Assembly (NCBI GenBank): GCA_023512835.1
Contig: CM042087.1
Span: 56,802,397 to 56,866,396, forward strand
Length of the DNA stretch: 64,000 bases
Direction of reading: 5' to 3'
Origin: Taxillus chinensis
Lineage: Eukaryota; Streptophyta; Magnoliopsida; Santalales; Loranthaceae
Each line of letters starts with the position of its first letter. Position 1 is the first letter of the stretch. The position numbers and the translations under genes were made by a program. Below, piece by piece: positions 47,357 through 58,958 of the stretch. The notes below the pieces were generated by a model. It ran no database searches, was not told where the DNA came from, and worked only from the letters and a program-made list of their open reading frames with translations.

Positions 47357-48273
47357 CTAGCACATTGTGGCTCGGGATAGAGCATTAGGACCTTGGTTGT
47401 CTTTACCACATGTGTATTGTATTGTATAGTCATAGCCCATGATCTTAGGGAGCCACCTAGCTTGGGGAGGAGTGGAATTTCGTTGCTCAAGAAGGTACCT
47501 TAAACTTTGGCGGTTCATTTTAATGACAAACGGTTTGCCAAACAAATATGGTCGCCACCTCCAAATGGCATTTACCATTGTGAGCATCTCCTTGTCATAT
47601 GTAGACAATTCTTTTGCAGATCCCTTTAGCGCTTCACTAAAAAAAGCAATTGGATGATTGTGTTGTGACAAAATAGCTCCCAAGCTTGCCCCACTTGCAA
47701 CACACTCAATGACAAATGGTTATGTAAAATCTAGTAGTCGTAGGACGAGTGGAGTAACAAGAGCCAATTTTAAATTTTCAAAAGCCTCTTTGGATGCTGA
47801 TGTCCATTGGAAACCTTCCTTCGTCAGTAGTTGTGTCAAGGGTGCAACCAACATTCCAAATCACCAAACAAATCCATGGTAATATCCTGCAAGGCCTAAA
47901 AATCCACGAACGCCTTTTAATGAAGTTGGCATAGGCCAATTTTGGATGGAATCAATTTTTCTTGGATCTATAGCGACTCCTTCCAGTGAAATCCGATGCC
48001 CTAAATAATTCACCATAGTAGTTCTAAATTGGCATTTGGAATATTTAACAAATAATTGGTGAGAAGAAAATAAGTGAAGCACCTTACGCAAATGTCGCAT
48101 ATGATCATCCTAGGTCCTCATGTACACCAAAATATTATCAAAAAAACCAAAATGAGCCTCCTTATATAAAGTCAGAAGACGTCATTCATTAAGTTTTAAA
48201 ATGTGGCTGGAACGTTCGCTAACTGGAAGGGCATCACAAGGAACTCATAATGACTGTCATGAGTGTAGAAAGC
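47357..48273 (-). pseudogene. chromovirus RT (second half) and RNase H
   Basis: RT resumes at 48273 with FYTHDSHYEFLVMPFQLANVPATF, then FFDNILVY near 48140, where the second catalytic Asp of FFDDI is Asn. Then VKYSKCQFRTTMVNYLGHRIS and KGVRGFLGLAGYYHGFV (47861-48100). RNase H: AILSQHNHPIAFFSEAL, DKEMLTMVNAIWRWRPYLFG and IKMNRQSLRYLLEQR (47357-47683). Stops and shifts are present. Confidence 0.85.
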
Positions 48274-50200
48274 TGCCATGCCCCCGAATTTCAAGGAACC
48301 CGAAACCAGGAACATGACTTCCCCTTGCCTGCACCTAAATGGTTCAAGGGGTTGGTGACAAGAATCAATAGAGACTACACTGCGGATGCTGTCTCAATCA
48401 TGTAACCTATACATTCATACATCAAGGGTAATCCTGTACTTTCTCATACATCAGCATGCATACAATATGTCAAACAGTCATACAGACATCACATCATAAA
48501 CAATGTACAAATACAACTGTTCTCGTATTCATGTCTAGGATATAAAATATAATCAATACAGAATATAATACTATATCATACATCAGAGTAGTAGGCACGT
48601 CCTCCTGGAAGAAAGTCCTCTACTAATCTCGGGTCACACCTGAAAAGGATAACAATAAAATAGGAGTGAGCTACAAGCTTAGTAGGTGACCCCCAAAACT
48701 CCACATGCAAAACATATAAGTCTATACTAAATGCTTAGTGTACTCGTGCACCGTGTAGTGTGCATAATAATCAGGACTCATCCTGTAAACAAACATCAAG
48801 ACCTAGCCTATTCACATAGGACAGCTTGTCTATGATCCCCAACAGAATCTTATCTTAGGGCACTCAACCCTAGTATCATAATCTCAATAGGTCAACTCAG
48901 GCCGCAGCCTATCACCATGAGCTCAACAACTCAACCCAGGCCTTAGCTTATCACATCAACCATATAGCATAACCTGTGCATCATGGTGAGAACAGAAAGA
49001 GGTTATAGAGTCCAATGCTCAATCTCCAAACCAACACACCAGCACCAATATGGTATAAAGGTTCACAACACTTCCTTTATAATCGAGGTCAATTTCCATA
49101 AATCTATCCCCAAATCTTGACTAAGAGAGAGGATTCTCGTAGAAGTTGTTTTCTTGCAATAAAAAGTACCGGCATTAGTTCCTTATATCATAACTACGAT
49201 GACCTGATTTTTGGAAATTTTTCTAAGTGATCTAACCTCACTTTCCAAGAAGTCATCTTTACGAAAAACTGGATTTTTCCGAGATTCAATGTTAATTCCC
49301 AATTTTCACATTTTGAGTGAGAATTTGATTTTCTAGTATTTTTCTTTGAATCCGAAAGGGGGATATTTCGTTATTTACATTATAACTTAATACTTAAATA
49401 TGGAGAGGCATAATAGTTTACAATATAAATGGTCCTCCTATACCTTGGAATTGCTAACCCGAAGCTGCATAATTGCTGACCCGGAGACTCGAAGCTCAGA
49501 CTCAAAAACTCGAAGATTTGCCTCGAAGACTTGAAGCTTAGACTCGAAAACTCGAAGATCTACCTCAAAGACTCGAAGGTTTAACCCTCGACCCTTCGAC
49601 CTCCCAACATTTCAGCCCTTCGAACCTTCGACCCTTATAGTTCACTCAGGATACTGTTCATCGTCATTTTTGCCTATTCTTCATCTGAAATCAACCCAGT
49701 GACCTTCAGATGCTCATAAACACACTTTTTACTCAATAGACTATAATATATACCTCAAAACGCGTCCTGAACACCTCTAAATTACACAATAACAACAAAA
49801 CTACACATATATAAGTTTAGGTTATATCCATCTAGATCTAAATCTAGATTTACATGGTTGACTTCTCAACCCTCATGTCATACATGGTTAAAAAACTCCC
49901 AAATCATAAAAACATATAACCACCAGTATATATCACAGATCTTAATTACAGATCTTATGTTAAACCACTAGATTGAACCTAAAAATTGGATTTTCCTCAA
50001 AGCCCAGGGTAAATGCTAGATTTTATAAATCATGACAAAATTTGTGCATATCAAGAACATAATTGAGAGAAGAAGTAGGTGAACACCTACCTGGTAAAGA
50101 TTTTACAGATGAATCAACCCCAAAACCCAAGCTCTAAGCTCTAAGCTCTTGTTCTCTTTTACTAAAGTTGTGCACCACAAATGACCACACGCTGGGAGAT

Positions 50201-50250
<50 letters not shown>

Positions 50251-50429
50251 GGCTAATTTTTTAATTAATAAACACCCAAAATTATAGAACTAGCCTTCCA
50301 AGGTCCCGAACTTCAAATTGGACCTAACTACATCCAAAATGCTCGTATCGCCGAGCACGATACCAAAATGATATCTTCATTACCAAATCAAAACTATCTC
50401 ATAAATCAACCCAAACACAAGTCTTTACA
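48274..50429 (+). mobile_element. solo LTR copy B (2156 bp) with perfect TSD inside RT
   Basis: Begins TGCCATGCCCCCGAATTTC and ends AAGTCTTTACA; the perfect 5-bp duplication AAAGC lies at 48269-48273 and 50430-50434. It is collinear with copy A (28203-30594) along its length. Removing it rejoins the chromovirus RT reading ...IPKTA-F-YTHD. It is non-coding. A TC run and TA run (about 50205-50252) lie near its right end. Confidence 0.92.
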
Positions 50430-50434
50430 AAAGC

Positions 50435-50838
50435 AGTCTTGGGAATGTCACTATCATGGACTCATATTTGATGGTAGCCCGACTAGAGGTCCAATTTTGA
50501 AAAATATTTCGCCCCATGCACTCATCGAGTAACTCATCAATAACCAAAATGGGAAACTTGTCCTTAACTGTGATGTCATTGAGTGTATGATAATCCACAC
50601 AAAACTGCCAAGATCCATCAGGTTTTTTTATTAGTAAGACGGGAGATGAAAAGGGACTTTTGCTTGGGTGGATTATTCTTAATTTAAGGAATTCACTAAC
50701 TAACTTTTCTATCTCGTTTTTTTTTTGATAGTGAGGATACCAGTACAGTTTCGCACTGACGGCTGGCTGATTTGGGAACAAGGGAATGTGGTGATCATGG
50801 CTACATATTGGGGGTACCCCCATGGGTTCTTTAAACAC
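50435..50838 (-). pseudogene. chromovirus RT (first half)
   Basis: Reads MGVPPICSHDHHIPLF, then KKNEIEKLVSEFLKLRIIHPS, SPFSSPVLLIKKPDGSWQFC, VDYHTLNDITVKDKFPI and DELLDE, the canonical Gypsy RT N-terminal blocks. A frameshift follows, then a stop in the L-D-x-x-S-G-Y-H-Q-I motif. The frame ends exactly at the solo LTR insertion. Confidence 0.85.
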
Positions 50839-51018
50839 ATGGCTAAATTTTGCTAATAGGTTTCATAGGTCAACCAGAACGTTTTGTGCATTGTGTGGCT
50901 GGGTAGTAGCTATCATGTGAAGGAAGAACCCAATACCTGAGAGATAAAGCAGTTCTTCTTGGCTCATAGGTGTTGGCTCAGCTCGTTGCAAGCCCCGTAA
51001 GGTGTGCATTCTGTCGGC

Positions 51019-51480
51019 CTAGATGAATGACATGCGGAGGCACTTATAATACATTTCAATTGGACCCAATGTCTCCAACCATTGTACTCCCAAGATGACT
51101 TGACATGCTGCCATAGGTAACATATAAAAATTTGCTCGTATCATCAGCCCTTGTATCATCAATAGCAAATCCTCACATCGCCCTGCACATTCAATAATTT
51201 CTTTGTTCCACAACATTACCCGAAATGCCTTGTTGTGGATCACTGGTAACTTCAGCTTGGTCACAACCGCTTGGTCTATGAAATTGTGAGTGTTTCCATT
51301 ATCAATGAGAGAATCGTGAGCTCCTTACTTCCTACCTTCTTGATGGCTTGAAAGGTTTGTGGATGATTTGTTTCGGCCAAAGCATGGAAAGAAATTTTTG
51401 ATATGGCTTCGTGCTCTATTATTTCATTATCCTCGTTTTCATCCTTGACTTTGTCTTTATCTAGTACATCCACCATCATG
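51019..51480 (-). pseudogene. chromovirus aspartic protease region
   Basis: A DNGNTHNFID motif (family DSGSTHNF) lies at about 51310-51283 in one frame, followed in the same frame by VVTKLKLPV and, near the end, ANFYMLPMAACQVILGVQWLETLGPI. The upstream part is frame-shifted (ALAETNHPQTFQAIKKVGSKELTILSLI). The catalytic Asp is present. Confidence 0.8.
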
Positions 51481-53366
51481 AACATTTGGGGTCTAGTATA
51501 GAGATGTCCTGGCACAATTTATCATCACTATAGAAGCAAAGGCCCCTTTCACGTCTTTCTTTTGTTTCTTGGCTACTGATACAATGGGAAACTCCTTGAA
51601 TTCTCGATCCTATAATTTGTCTTTCAGGAGGCTTTGGTGGAGGACCAAGGAGTCCCTTTATTATGTTTGGGTTGTATGTGCTCTTGATGATAATTGGCTG
51701 TTGAATGAGGCGGAGTACATGGTTTCCTGTGGAGCATATTTCATTCCTCAATTAGATGCGCTATGCTGATAGTTTTCATGAGTGACCTCAATTGCTTGAC
51801 TCGTACATCTAATCGGATATCTGAAATAGAGCATTTGTCGCACACACATTTCAAATAAAATTTAAACTAAGTATAACATAAGGCTAAACTAGGTCATTCA
51901 CTAACCGGGGGACTTATAAAATTTAATTTAACTTATTCTTCAAGAAAAATAAAGAAAAGCTAAGTTAGAAAATTGAGAAAGTTTTATGTGAAATTAAAAT
52001 AAAATTAAATATGTAAAAAAAATAGTTAACTAAAGATGCAATTGATTTAACCTCTCACTTCAATTATTATTTGTCATTATCTTCTAAAAATATAATAACA
52101 AATTTAAGGCTTCATAATTCAATTAAACCAAGACTCTATGATTATAATTAAATTATGAACTCGCACTAGAAATTTGACTTGAACTCATACTAATTCTAGG
52201 GACTATTATGTTTTGCATTCGGAAGATCAAATTGAACTTTACGAATAATAATTTTTATATCTCAAAATTAATTAACTACAACCGTGAATTAATTATAATT
52301 AAAAATTATACTTTAAATAATTCACAATTAACTCCGATCGTAAATTAATTACTAAGAATTTAAAACAGGTAGAGGAACAAATTATAAACCATAGCACATA
52401 AATAAATCATTAAAATACACAACACTTTTACGACTAAATAACATATTAAAATATATAAAAATTAAGCATGTTGAAAAAAATTGAGAGGTAAAACTTTTCT
52501 AATATACTTAAATAATTTTTAATCACATTACAAAATTATAAATTAGCACAAAGATTTTAAAATAATTAAATTAAAAATTAAATATACCAAAATTGATACT
52601 AAATCTATAAAAGTGATTAAAACAGTAAATAACTGAAATAGAGAGAAATCATTATAAAAATGCATCAATTTAGCAAAATATTAAATTAAAAGTTCATAAA
52701 TTATATGCAAATTTAATGACAAATTATATAGTGATCAATATCATCCTTAAGTCCTGCAATAAAACTTCCCACCAAGAAATTCTCAGGTAAATTGTCTACT
52801 CTATGTGACAACTTCTTAAAGTTTTCTTGATAGGCATTCACTGTAGTGGTTTGCTTGAGCCATGATAGGGCCTCTGATGGGTCATCATAATTCATTGGTC
52901 CAAACCGATGTAGGATAGCTTGAGTAAATTCCCTCCAGTTCAAAGGTCCCCGAAACTTGGTATACCACTGATACCATTGAAGAGCCACCCCTTTAAGGTG
53001 AAAATATGCTAGTTGGACTTGTTGTGTAGGATTAATACCTTTGAACTCGAAGTATTGTTCGGCCTTGAAGATCCAACCTGTTGGCTCCTCACGTCCATAT
53101 GTTGGAAATTTCAATTTGAGGTGATGGTGATTCCTATCAAATCCCATTGGAAATGGAGCAGTTGGACCACTGTGGGAGGCCTCACCGTGCAAAAGCGGAT
53201 GTTGGTCCTGGTTAGATGTGGGAAGAGCTTCAGTAGGGGTTTGGGTCTGCTATATCCTCAAGGCTTGTAACTCACTAAGAATATGATCAAACCGTGTTTC
53301 ATGTGTAGCCAAGATTTCATGGACCTCAGCTCAAAATTCTGCATTGGTTTTCGAACGAGTATCCAT
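51476..53366 (-). pseudogene. chromovirus gag, interrupted by a 0.9-kb insertion
   Basis: Start MDTRSKTNAEF at 53366, an early stop, then LKFPTYGREEPTGWIFKAEQ, LAYFHLKGVALQWYQWY, WREFTQAILHRFGP, ALSWLKQTTTVNAYQENF and VGSFIAGLKDDI down to about 52743. The continuation DIRLDVRVKQL...LMKTISIAHLIEE is at about 51830-51750. The interruption is 51822-52733. No intact zinc knuckle was seen. Confidence 0.85.
51822..52733. mobile_element. 912-bp AT-rich insertion in gag, possibly MULE-like
   Basis: The gag frame reads DDI on the right and DIRLDV on the left. The junctions carry ATCGGATATC (51812-51821) and (G)ATCAATATC (52733-52742), an imperfect 9-10-bp duplication. Ends show a weak inverted ATTTGTC. 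A 9-10-bp duplication suits Mutator-like elements; class is inference. Confidence 0.5.
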
Positions 53367-53390
53367 GGGATTGTAGGCTTTAATACCAAA

Positions 53391-53702
53391 TGATGTGTCT
53401 TTTTTTAAAACGACAGGAAGCAGAGATACGAGAAATAGGGAAAGAGGAGGTTTTTGCATTCAATCCATGCCTTAATTCAATCATAGCTGCCATTAAATAG
53501 GCCTAACGGTTACAACTGAAAATAAAAAAATAGAAATAGCAAAATAAAAATAGATGGAACTAATATCTCGGTCATGAGGCTTATTTAAATATTTAAAGCT
53601 TATCACTGCATCATTAATTCTCACGCCCTTCCTTCGCATGCATGTATCACGTTTGAACATTTGACTTATTCAATAAGATAACACGGAACTTTCTTCGTAT
53701 CA
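53391..53702 (-). repeat. 5' LTR of the chromovirus
   Basis: 312 bp, TGATGTGTC...CGTATCA on the plus strand (TG...CA), PBS on its left side. Confidence 0.9.
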
Positions 53703-53846
53703 CTCCCACTCCTTATCTGTGACATTTTTTTTAAGAATAAAATACAATATAATAAAATTCATTCACATTTGGTATAGGAAAAGACGAAAAATGATCTATT
53801 ACCATGAGAATAAGATTATCTTAATGAAAATAAAATCGATTTTCCT

Positions 53847-54190
53847 ATAAAGATGGCAATGGGGCGGGTTATACTGGATACTTATCTTGGCCTGTTCCTA
53901 ATGGGACACGTTTGAAAATGGTATAATCGGGTTCAAAGCGGGTTTGGGACGGGTATCTCTGGCCCGTCAAAGATTTGAGATGAGTTCGGAATAGGAATGA
54001 CATGTCTCAAGCCCGTTTATATAAGGCAATTTAGCAAGTATATTGGATATTTGTCCCGATCCAACTCTATTACGATGAATTTTAAGTTAACATAATTGGG
54101 TTCAGGGTGGGTTTGAGATATGATTTTTTTTAAACGAAACGAGTTCATGATAGAAATGATTCATCTCAAACCCGTCCTATTGACATCCTA
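53847..54190. mobile_element. hAT-type miniature element, 344 bp
   Basis: Ends ATAAAGATGGCAATGGGGCGGG and the inverse TAGGATGTCAATAGGACGGG. Interior GGGACGGG/CCCG blocks. Flanks ATTTTCCT / ATTCTCAT (6 of 8 identical). Same family look as 22816-23101. Confidence 0.6.
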
Positions 54191-55604
54191 ATTCTCATGA
54201 CTCCTAGTATTGATTTATTTCCTTGTACAAGGGAATTAAATTTACAAGCTTGCCTCTCACACAACTTTGCTCTCTCAATATCATGCCGCCCTGCATAGCT
54301 CCGCCCCGCCTCCCCACACACCAGGCTATAGCCTCATTGTCAAGGTTGTCCTTTTCTACTTTTGCTGCCGCAAATCACACTCAAGTTGTTGTCAATCGAT
54401 CCTTTAAGTCATCGTCATGGGTCAATCCTTCAAGTTGTAGTCACCCAAATCAGGTGTTGACCTAATTCATGAGATTGTATTCTCTAACCTGATCTAACTA
54501 CAAAGTTGCGATAGTTTATCTCCCTAATTCCTAGGTTCATGAAGTTCTAGATAATAAATATAATTATAATATTTAAAAATATATCTTATTTATAGTATTA
54601 TATAAAATAAATTATTTTCATGCTAATTTTATTATCTCTAATTTTATTCCCACTTATCAAATAAACCCTTCATGTGTTTTTGAGTATAGATGTATGTAAC
54701 ACTTACTTTTATCATAGCTCATGTTTCATATTTCTGGCTTTGTTTTTTGACTTTTATCATAACTCGTGACAAAAGAGAATACCTATGAATTGATTTTACA
54801 ATATAAATTTAAAAAAAGATCATGTGTCACTGAAATATTAAAAAACTAATTAAACTTGCAAGTTTATTTTGTGGTTAGATAATCAATAAGTAATTAATTG
54901 ACGTGATGTAATTAATTATACACGAACGAATGAGTGCGATGGGAATCATTTATACGGGCTATGTTTTGGGTGTATATTACTCCATTATGGTTGAGTCACA
55001 TGATTAGATGGACCAATTTTAATGTCCATGATATAAGGAATTGAGGTGACGATTCAGCTTTTCCTTTTCCTTTTACTTTTACATTTTGCTATTTTGTTTC
55101 AGGTTTTCTGTTTTCGATTGAAAAGGATGACGAGATTTTTTATTTCCATGCATTATTTTCAAACTTAAATAGTTCATCAATGCTTTTGAGGAAGAAAGGC
55201 TTCAATATTTCATCTTTTAATACGATTTTAAAAAACAAATTCAAAAAGACAATTCAAATTCGCGTATCATGATTGTTATTGATCATCATCTACCAAAAAC
55301 AAAACTTTTTGAGGGGGAAAAAGCTACTTTAGTTCGTTGATTTCACCCCACCAGCAAAATCTAGTACTATAATCATAATACATTTTTCTTCTTTTTTTCC
55401 TTTACTAGCATATATTTTAAAGTATTATCCATAACCTACTTTTTGTTTATTGTAATACTAAAATAATAAATTAATAATAATAATAAATACATTGTGATAA
55501 AAAGATACTCACAGCTCAAATTCGTGTAGATATATATTTTATCATTATCGTACTGATTTTTTATATTTTGGTACCTACGTTTTTTTTATTAATCTTTAAA
55601 TTGA
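54191..55604. other. AT-rich intergenic DNA
   Basis: 54206-54250 (TTGATTTATTTCCTTGTACAAGGGAATTAAATTTACAA) resembles the inverted-end blocks at 26655 and 27890 and may be one end of the same element family. No domain was seen in the short frames (for example 54223-54465). Confidence 0.45.
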
Positions 55605-55912
55605 ATGTAGAGATGGCAACGGGGCAGGTTGCCTCGTCTCCATTCCTCGTAACAAAAATATGTCCCATCTCGGTGGGTAATAAATTTTTCGTCCAATTTC
55701 TGTCCCGTCAAGTATGGGGCGAGGCTGGGATTCCCCGCCCCCGCTTTAGTCACAATCCAACTCAGTCCAAGCCCACCCAACACGAGTCCAACCTAGCCCA
55801 GCACGCACTCAGTCCACCCCAATGCAAATAGCAAGCCCCATACCCGCCAGCACCTAACCCAGCTCACACGCCAGGCCTGCCAATGCGTGCCCCAGCTAGC
55901 CCCCCCACCCAC
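55605..55912. mobile_element. truncated hAT-type end followed by C-rich repeat
   Basis: TAGAGATGGCAACGGGGCAGG at about 55609 matches the terminus of the hAT-type family, with CCCGCCCCCGC at 55734. A matching right end is missing. 55750-55912 is CCCAACCCAGC-rich non-coding DNA. Confidence 0.45.
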
Positions 55913-58053
55913 GCCGGCCTGCGCCCAACCGCCCGAAAATGAAGCAAAATATAATGCTTGCACGGAGTTTTGAATTCAAGACCTCCTCCTTACATGTGCA
56001 GCTGCCAAACCATCTGGCTTCTATTTTGTTATTTAAATTTATGTAAATGATATATATACTTATCATATCATATATAAATACTAATAATTATAATTATAAT
56101 TATTATTAATTATAATGATAATATTAATATTAATAAAGAGTGCATACTTTATTTTTTAAAATAATAATTATAAAGTATATATATTTGTATTAGAATAAAA
56201 ACTAAATATACTATTACTATTTTGATATAAAATATAAATTAATTAGATTTAAATTTAGTTTTAAATTTTTTAATAAGTTGATTTATGATTTGGTGATCCA
56301 ATCAAATATTGTTTCATTGAAAATGTATTAATATTTAAACTAATAATATCATTTATATATTTTATTACTTTTAATTTAAATATAAAATACATACTATCAA
56401 AAGTTAAAGTCACTCTCACAATACATGACTCATATCATGAATAAAATAATTTGTAGATATACATTAATTAGATTCAAATTTAGTTTTGAAAAATATTAAT
56501 ACGTTGATTTAATACTAAATAATCTAATTAAATATATTTGGTCGAATAATTATAAGATTACTTATGTCATACGTAATATATTAGTTCATACTAATATACT
56601 ATATAATTATATCACTTATATTTTATATATTTGTATTTGATATTAAAACATTGCTTTTACTTTTCAATGTTATTTTTATTAAAATATAAGTATATATGCT
56701 TTGTAACTGATATTCTTTTTAAAGTAAAACATTTACTCATTATTATTATTATTATTATTATTGCTACTAATATTATTTATACGTTACATTTAAAGTATAT
56801 ACACTAATTATGTAAACATAGTAACAATAATTATATATGACATATATAATTATCAACAAATTCTCTCACATCATTTTAGATACTCAACAATTATCATATT
56901 ACTTATGTGATATATATGATATATATAGTTGTATAATTTTCACTATATATATAAAAATTATAATCAATAAGTAATAACTTGAACAATAAGTAAATTATAA
57001 TATCGAGTAGTAATAATTTAAATAATACAATTATCATTGGTAATAAATGATAACACATTAGTGAAAACCAAATTAATATAATTATATAACATAGTTATCA
57101 TATTATTTTTGTTATAAGTAATGCAATAATATGATTATTTTTGTATAATACTAATTATTGAGTGTAAGTGTATATATATATATATATATTCTTTAATATG
57201 ATAAGTATATCTATTTATTACAGATATACTAATGTTATTAGTTAATTAAACAATACTAACAAGTTTGATATACTAAAAAATATATGGTGAGAGTAAGTTT
57301 TGACTTTTGATAGTATGTATTTCATATTTGAGTTAAAAGCTTAAGTAATAAATTGTGTAAATGATATTACAAGTTCATATATAGATGTATTTATCGATTA
57401 AATAATACTTGATTTGATCATTTAGTTTTAAATCAACATATTAATAATTTTAAAACTAAATTTCAATCAAATTAATATGACTAGTATCCCTAATTTATTT
57501 TATGTGTGATATGAACCATACACAATGAGATTGAGTTTTGAGTTTTTTGAGTTTTGATATTTTATTAAAAGTAATAAAATATATAAATGATATTAGTAAT
57601 TTAATATTAATATATTTTCAATCAAATAATATTTGATTGGATCATCTAATCATAAATCAACTTATTAATAAATTTAAAACTAAATTTAAATTTAATTAAT
57701 TTGTATTTTATATCAAAAAAAATAATAGTACATTTAGTTTTTATTATAATACAAATATATATACTTTATAATTACTTTTTTTAAAATAAAGTATGCACTC
57801 TTTATTAATATTAATAATATTATCATTAATATTAATAATAATATTAATATTAATAATAATTATAATTATTATTATTTATATGTGATATGATAAGTATATA
57901 TATCATTTACATAAATTTAAACAACATAATAGAGTTAGCCTGATGGTTTGGTATTTGTACATGCAAGGGGGAGGTTCTGGGTTCAAAACTTAGTGGAAGT
58001 ATTATATTTTGCTTAATTTTCGGGTAGGCTAGGTGGGTTGGGCGCAGGCGGGC
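55913..58053. repeat. long imperfect inverted repeat, about 0.7-kb arms
   Basis: Left arm about 55913-56590 and right arm about 57285-58053 are reverse complements over most of their length. Left GGCCTGCGCCCAACC pairs with right GGTTGGGCGCAGGC; AAGCAAAATATAATGCTT with AAGTATTATATTTTGCTT; AAATTTATGTAAATGATATATATACTTATCATATCA with its mirror; and AAAGAGTGCATACTTTATTTT with AAAATAAAGTATGCACTCTTT. The spacer is about 0.7 kb and very AT-rich. Both arms contain a tRNA-like stretch (right: AGAGTTAGCCTGATGGTTTGG...GAGGTTCTGGGTTCAAAAC). No coding frame. A foldback element or an inverted duplication are both possible. Confidence 0.8.
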
Positions 58054-58475
58054 TTGAGCGTGGTCGCGAAGGGGCCCTCGACTTAGTCTTAATGGGCCTC
58101 GATTGATTGAGGAGTCCCCTGAACTGTGTTCGGATATTGGGCCCTCAGCAAGTCAAGTAGGTCCAAACCGGCTTGCGGATACAATTACGAGATCCTCTCG
58201 TAGTGATTGAGCTTCGAGATTTATTGGGATTTGTCAAGGTTGTGGTCGATATCTCAAGTAATCGCTCCCGCTGTGAAGGTATTGGCAACTCAAAATTGGA
58301 GACCATAGAAAGTTATATATTAGATAGTCATGTTCAAGTAGGAATAGGCATTAATGGTCAAGTAAATGACGATGGGAACGTAGTTCCTCGGAAGTGAATG
58401 TTTTTTGTATATGGCTATGTAATGTGATACAACGGAATACAGAAAGGCAGATGTAATGACTTCATTTCAACACAA
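58054..58475. other. unassigned stretch between inverted repeat and viral fragment
   Basis: Starts TTGAGCGTGGTCGCGAAGG. It contains a 74-codon plus-strand frame (58173-58397) of good composition that I do not recognise. A geminivirus coat protein gene, if present, would end convergently here; I saw no coat-protein motif. Confidence 0.4.
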
Positions 58476-58880
58476 TCAATAAACATCAAATTTGACATCA
58501 CTAGTTTGTATTACATCATTGATATATGGATCAAATTCAACTAGTGTATGTGAAACAGCCCTTATAACATGATTAATGTTAATAACTCCCACATTATCTA
58601 AATACTTCATTACATTGAATTGTATTCAACTAATAAATGCTGAGGAAGTGGGTGATAATCTGGTCCAGATCTCGAAGTTGATCCAACATTTATGAATGTG
58701 AAGGGATCTGCGTAGGTTATGGTTAAAGCGGATCTGGATTGTGATAATGTCCCACGGGTCCTCGAAAGGTCTTTGGCGGTGACTCAGTACCTTGAAATGC
58801 AATGGCTTCTTCACCAACCATATGTATTCTCCGCAGTTAGCTTGCTCGAAAGTTATCATCTCACCGGTCCTCTTATCCAT
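58476..58880 (-). pseudogene. endogenous geminivirus REn (AC3/C3-like), one in-frame stop
   Basis: A 135-codon frame of canonical REn length starts MDKRTGEMITF and contains the family phrases ITIQIRFNHNLR, IHKCWINFEIWT, KYLDNVGVININ and VIRAV, ending VKFDVY. One in-frame TGA (58626-58628) splits it at about codon 85; there is no frameshift. In exogenous geminiviruses REn is the replication enhancer that binds Rep and host PCNA (known). It lies just after Rep on the same strand, as in begomovirus and related genomes. The fragment is a fossil: the stop should prevent full product. The overlapping TrAP frame is not recognisable as intact. Confidence 0.88.
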
Positions 58881-58958
58881 GCGTGGAGCATAAAATGAGC
58901 AATTCCGTCATCAGGATGATGCGTGTTGATCCTCGGCATTAGTGTGATATAGTGCGGC

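Larger units (their letters stand above)
45584..53702 (-). mobile_element. Ty3/Gypsy chromovirus, full-length, perfect TSD, inactive
   Basis: LTRs 45584-45897 (3') and 53391-53702 (5') share AGGAAGCAGAGATACGAGAA, GGTTTTTGCATTCAATCCATG and TTCTTCG(A/T)ATCA. The perfect 5-bp duplication CTCCC lies at 45579-45583 and 53703-53707. The PBS-like TTTGGTATTAAAGCC (53376-53390, minus) abuts the 5' LTR. On the minus strand follow gag, protease, RT, RNase H, integrase and a chromodomain-like end. Many stops and shifts occur, and there are two later insertions (48274-50429 in RT, 51822-52733 in gag). The uninterrupted element would be about 5 kb. Confidence 0.93.

Noticed and set aside
57940..58000. tRNA gene from the GGTTCTGGGTTCAAAAC box
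   Set aside because: No foldable cloverleaf was apparent and the stretch is repeated within the inverted repeat; at most a tRNA-derived SINE head.
58173..58397. 74-codon plus frame as a coat protein remnant
   Set aside because: No coat-protein motif or collinear match seen; listed as unassigned.
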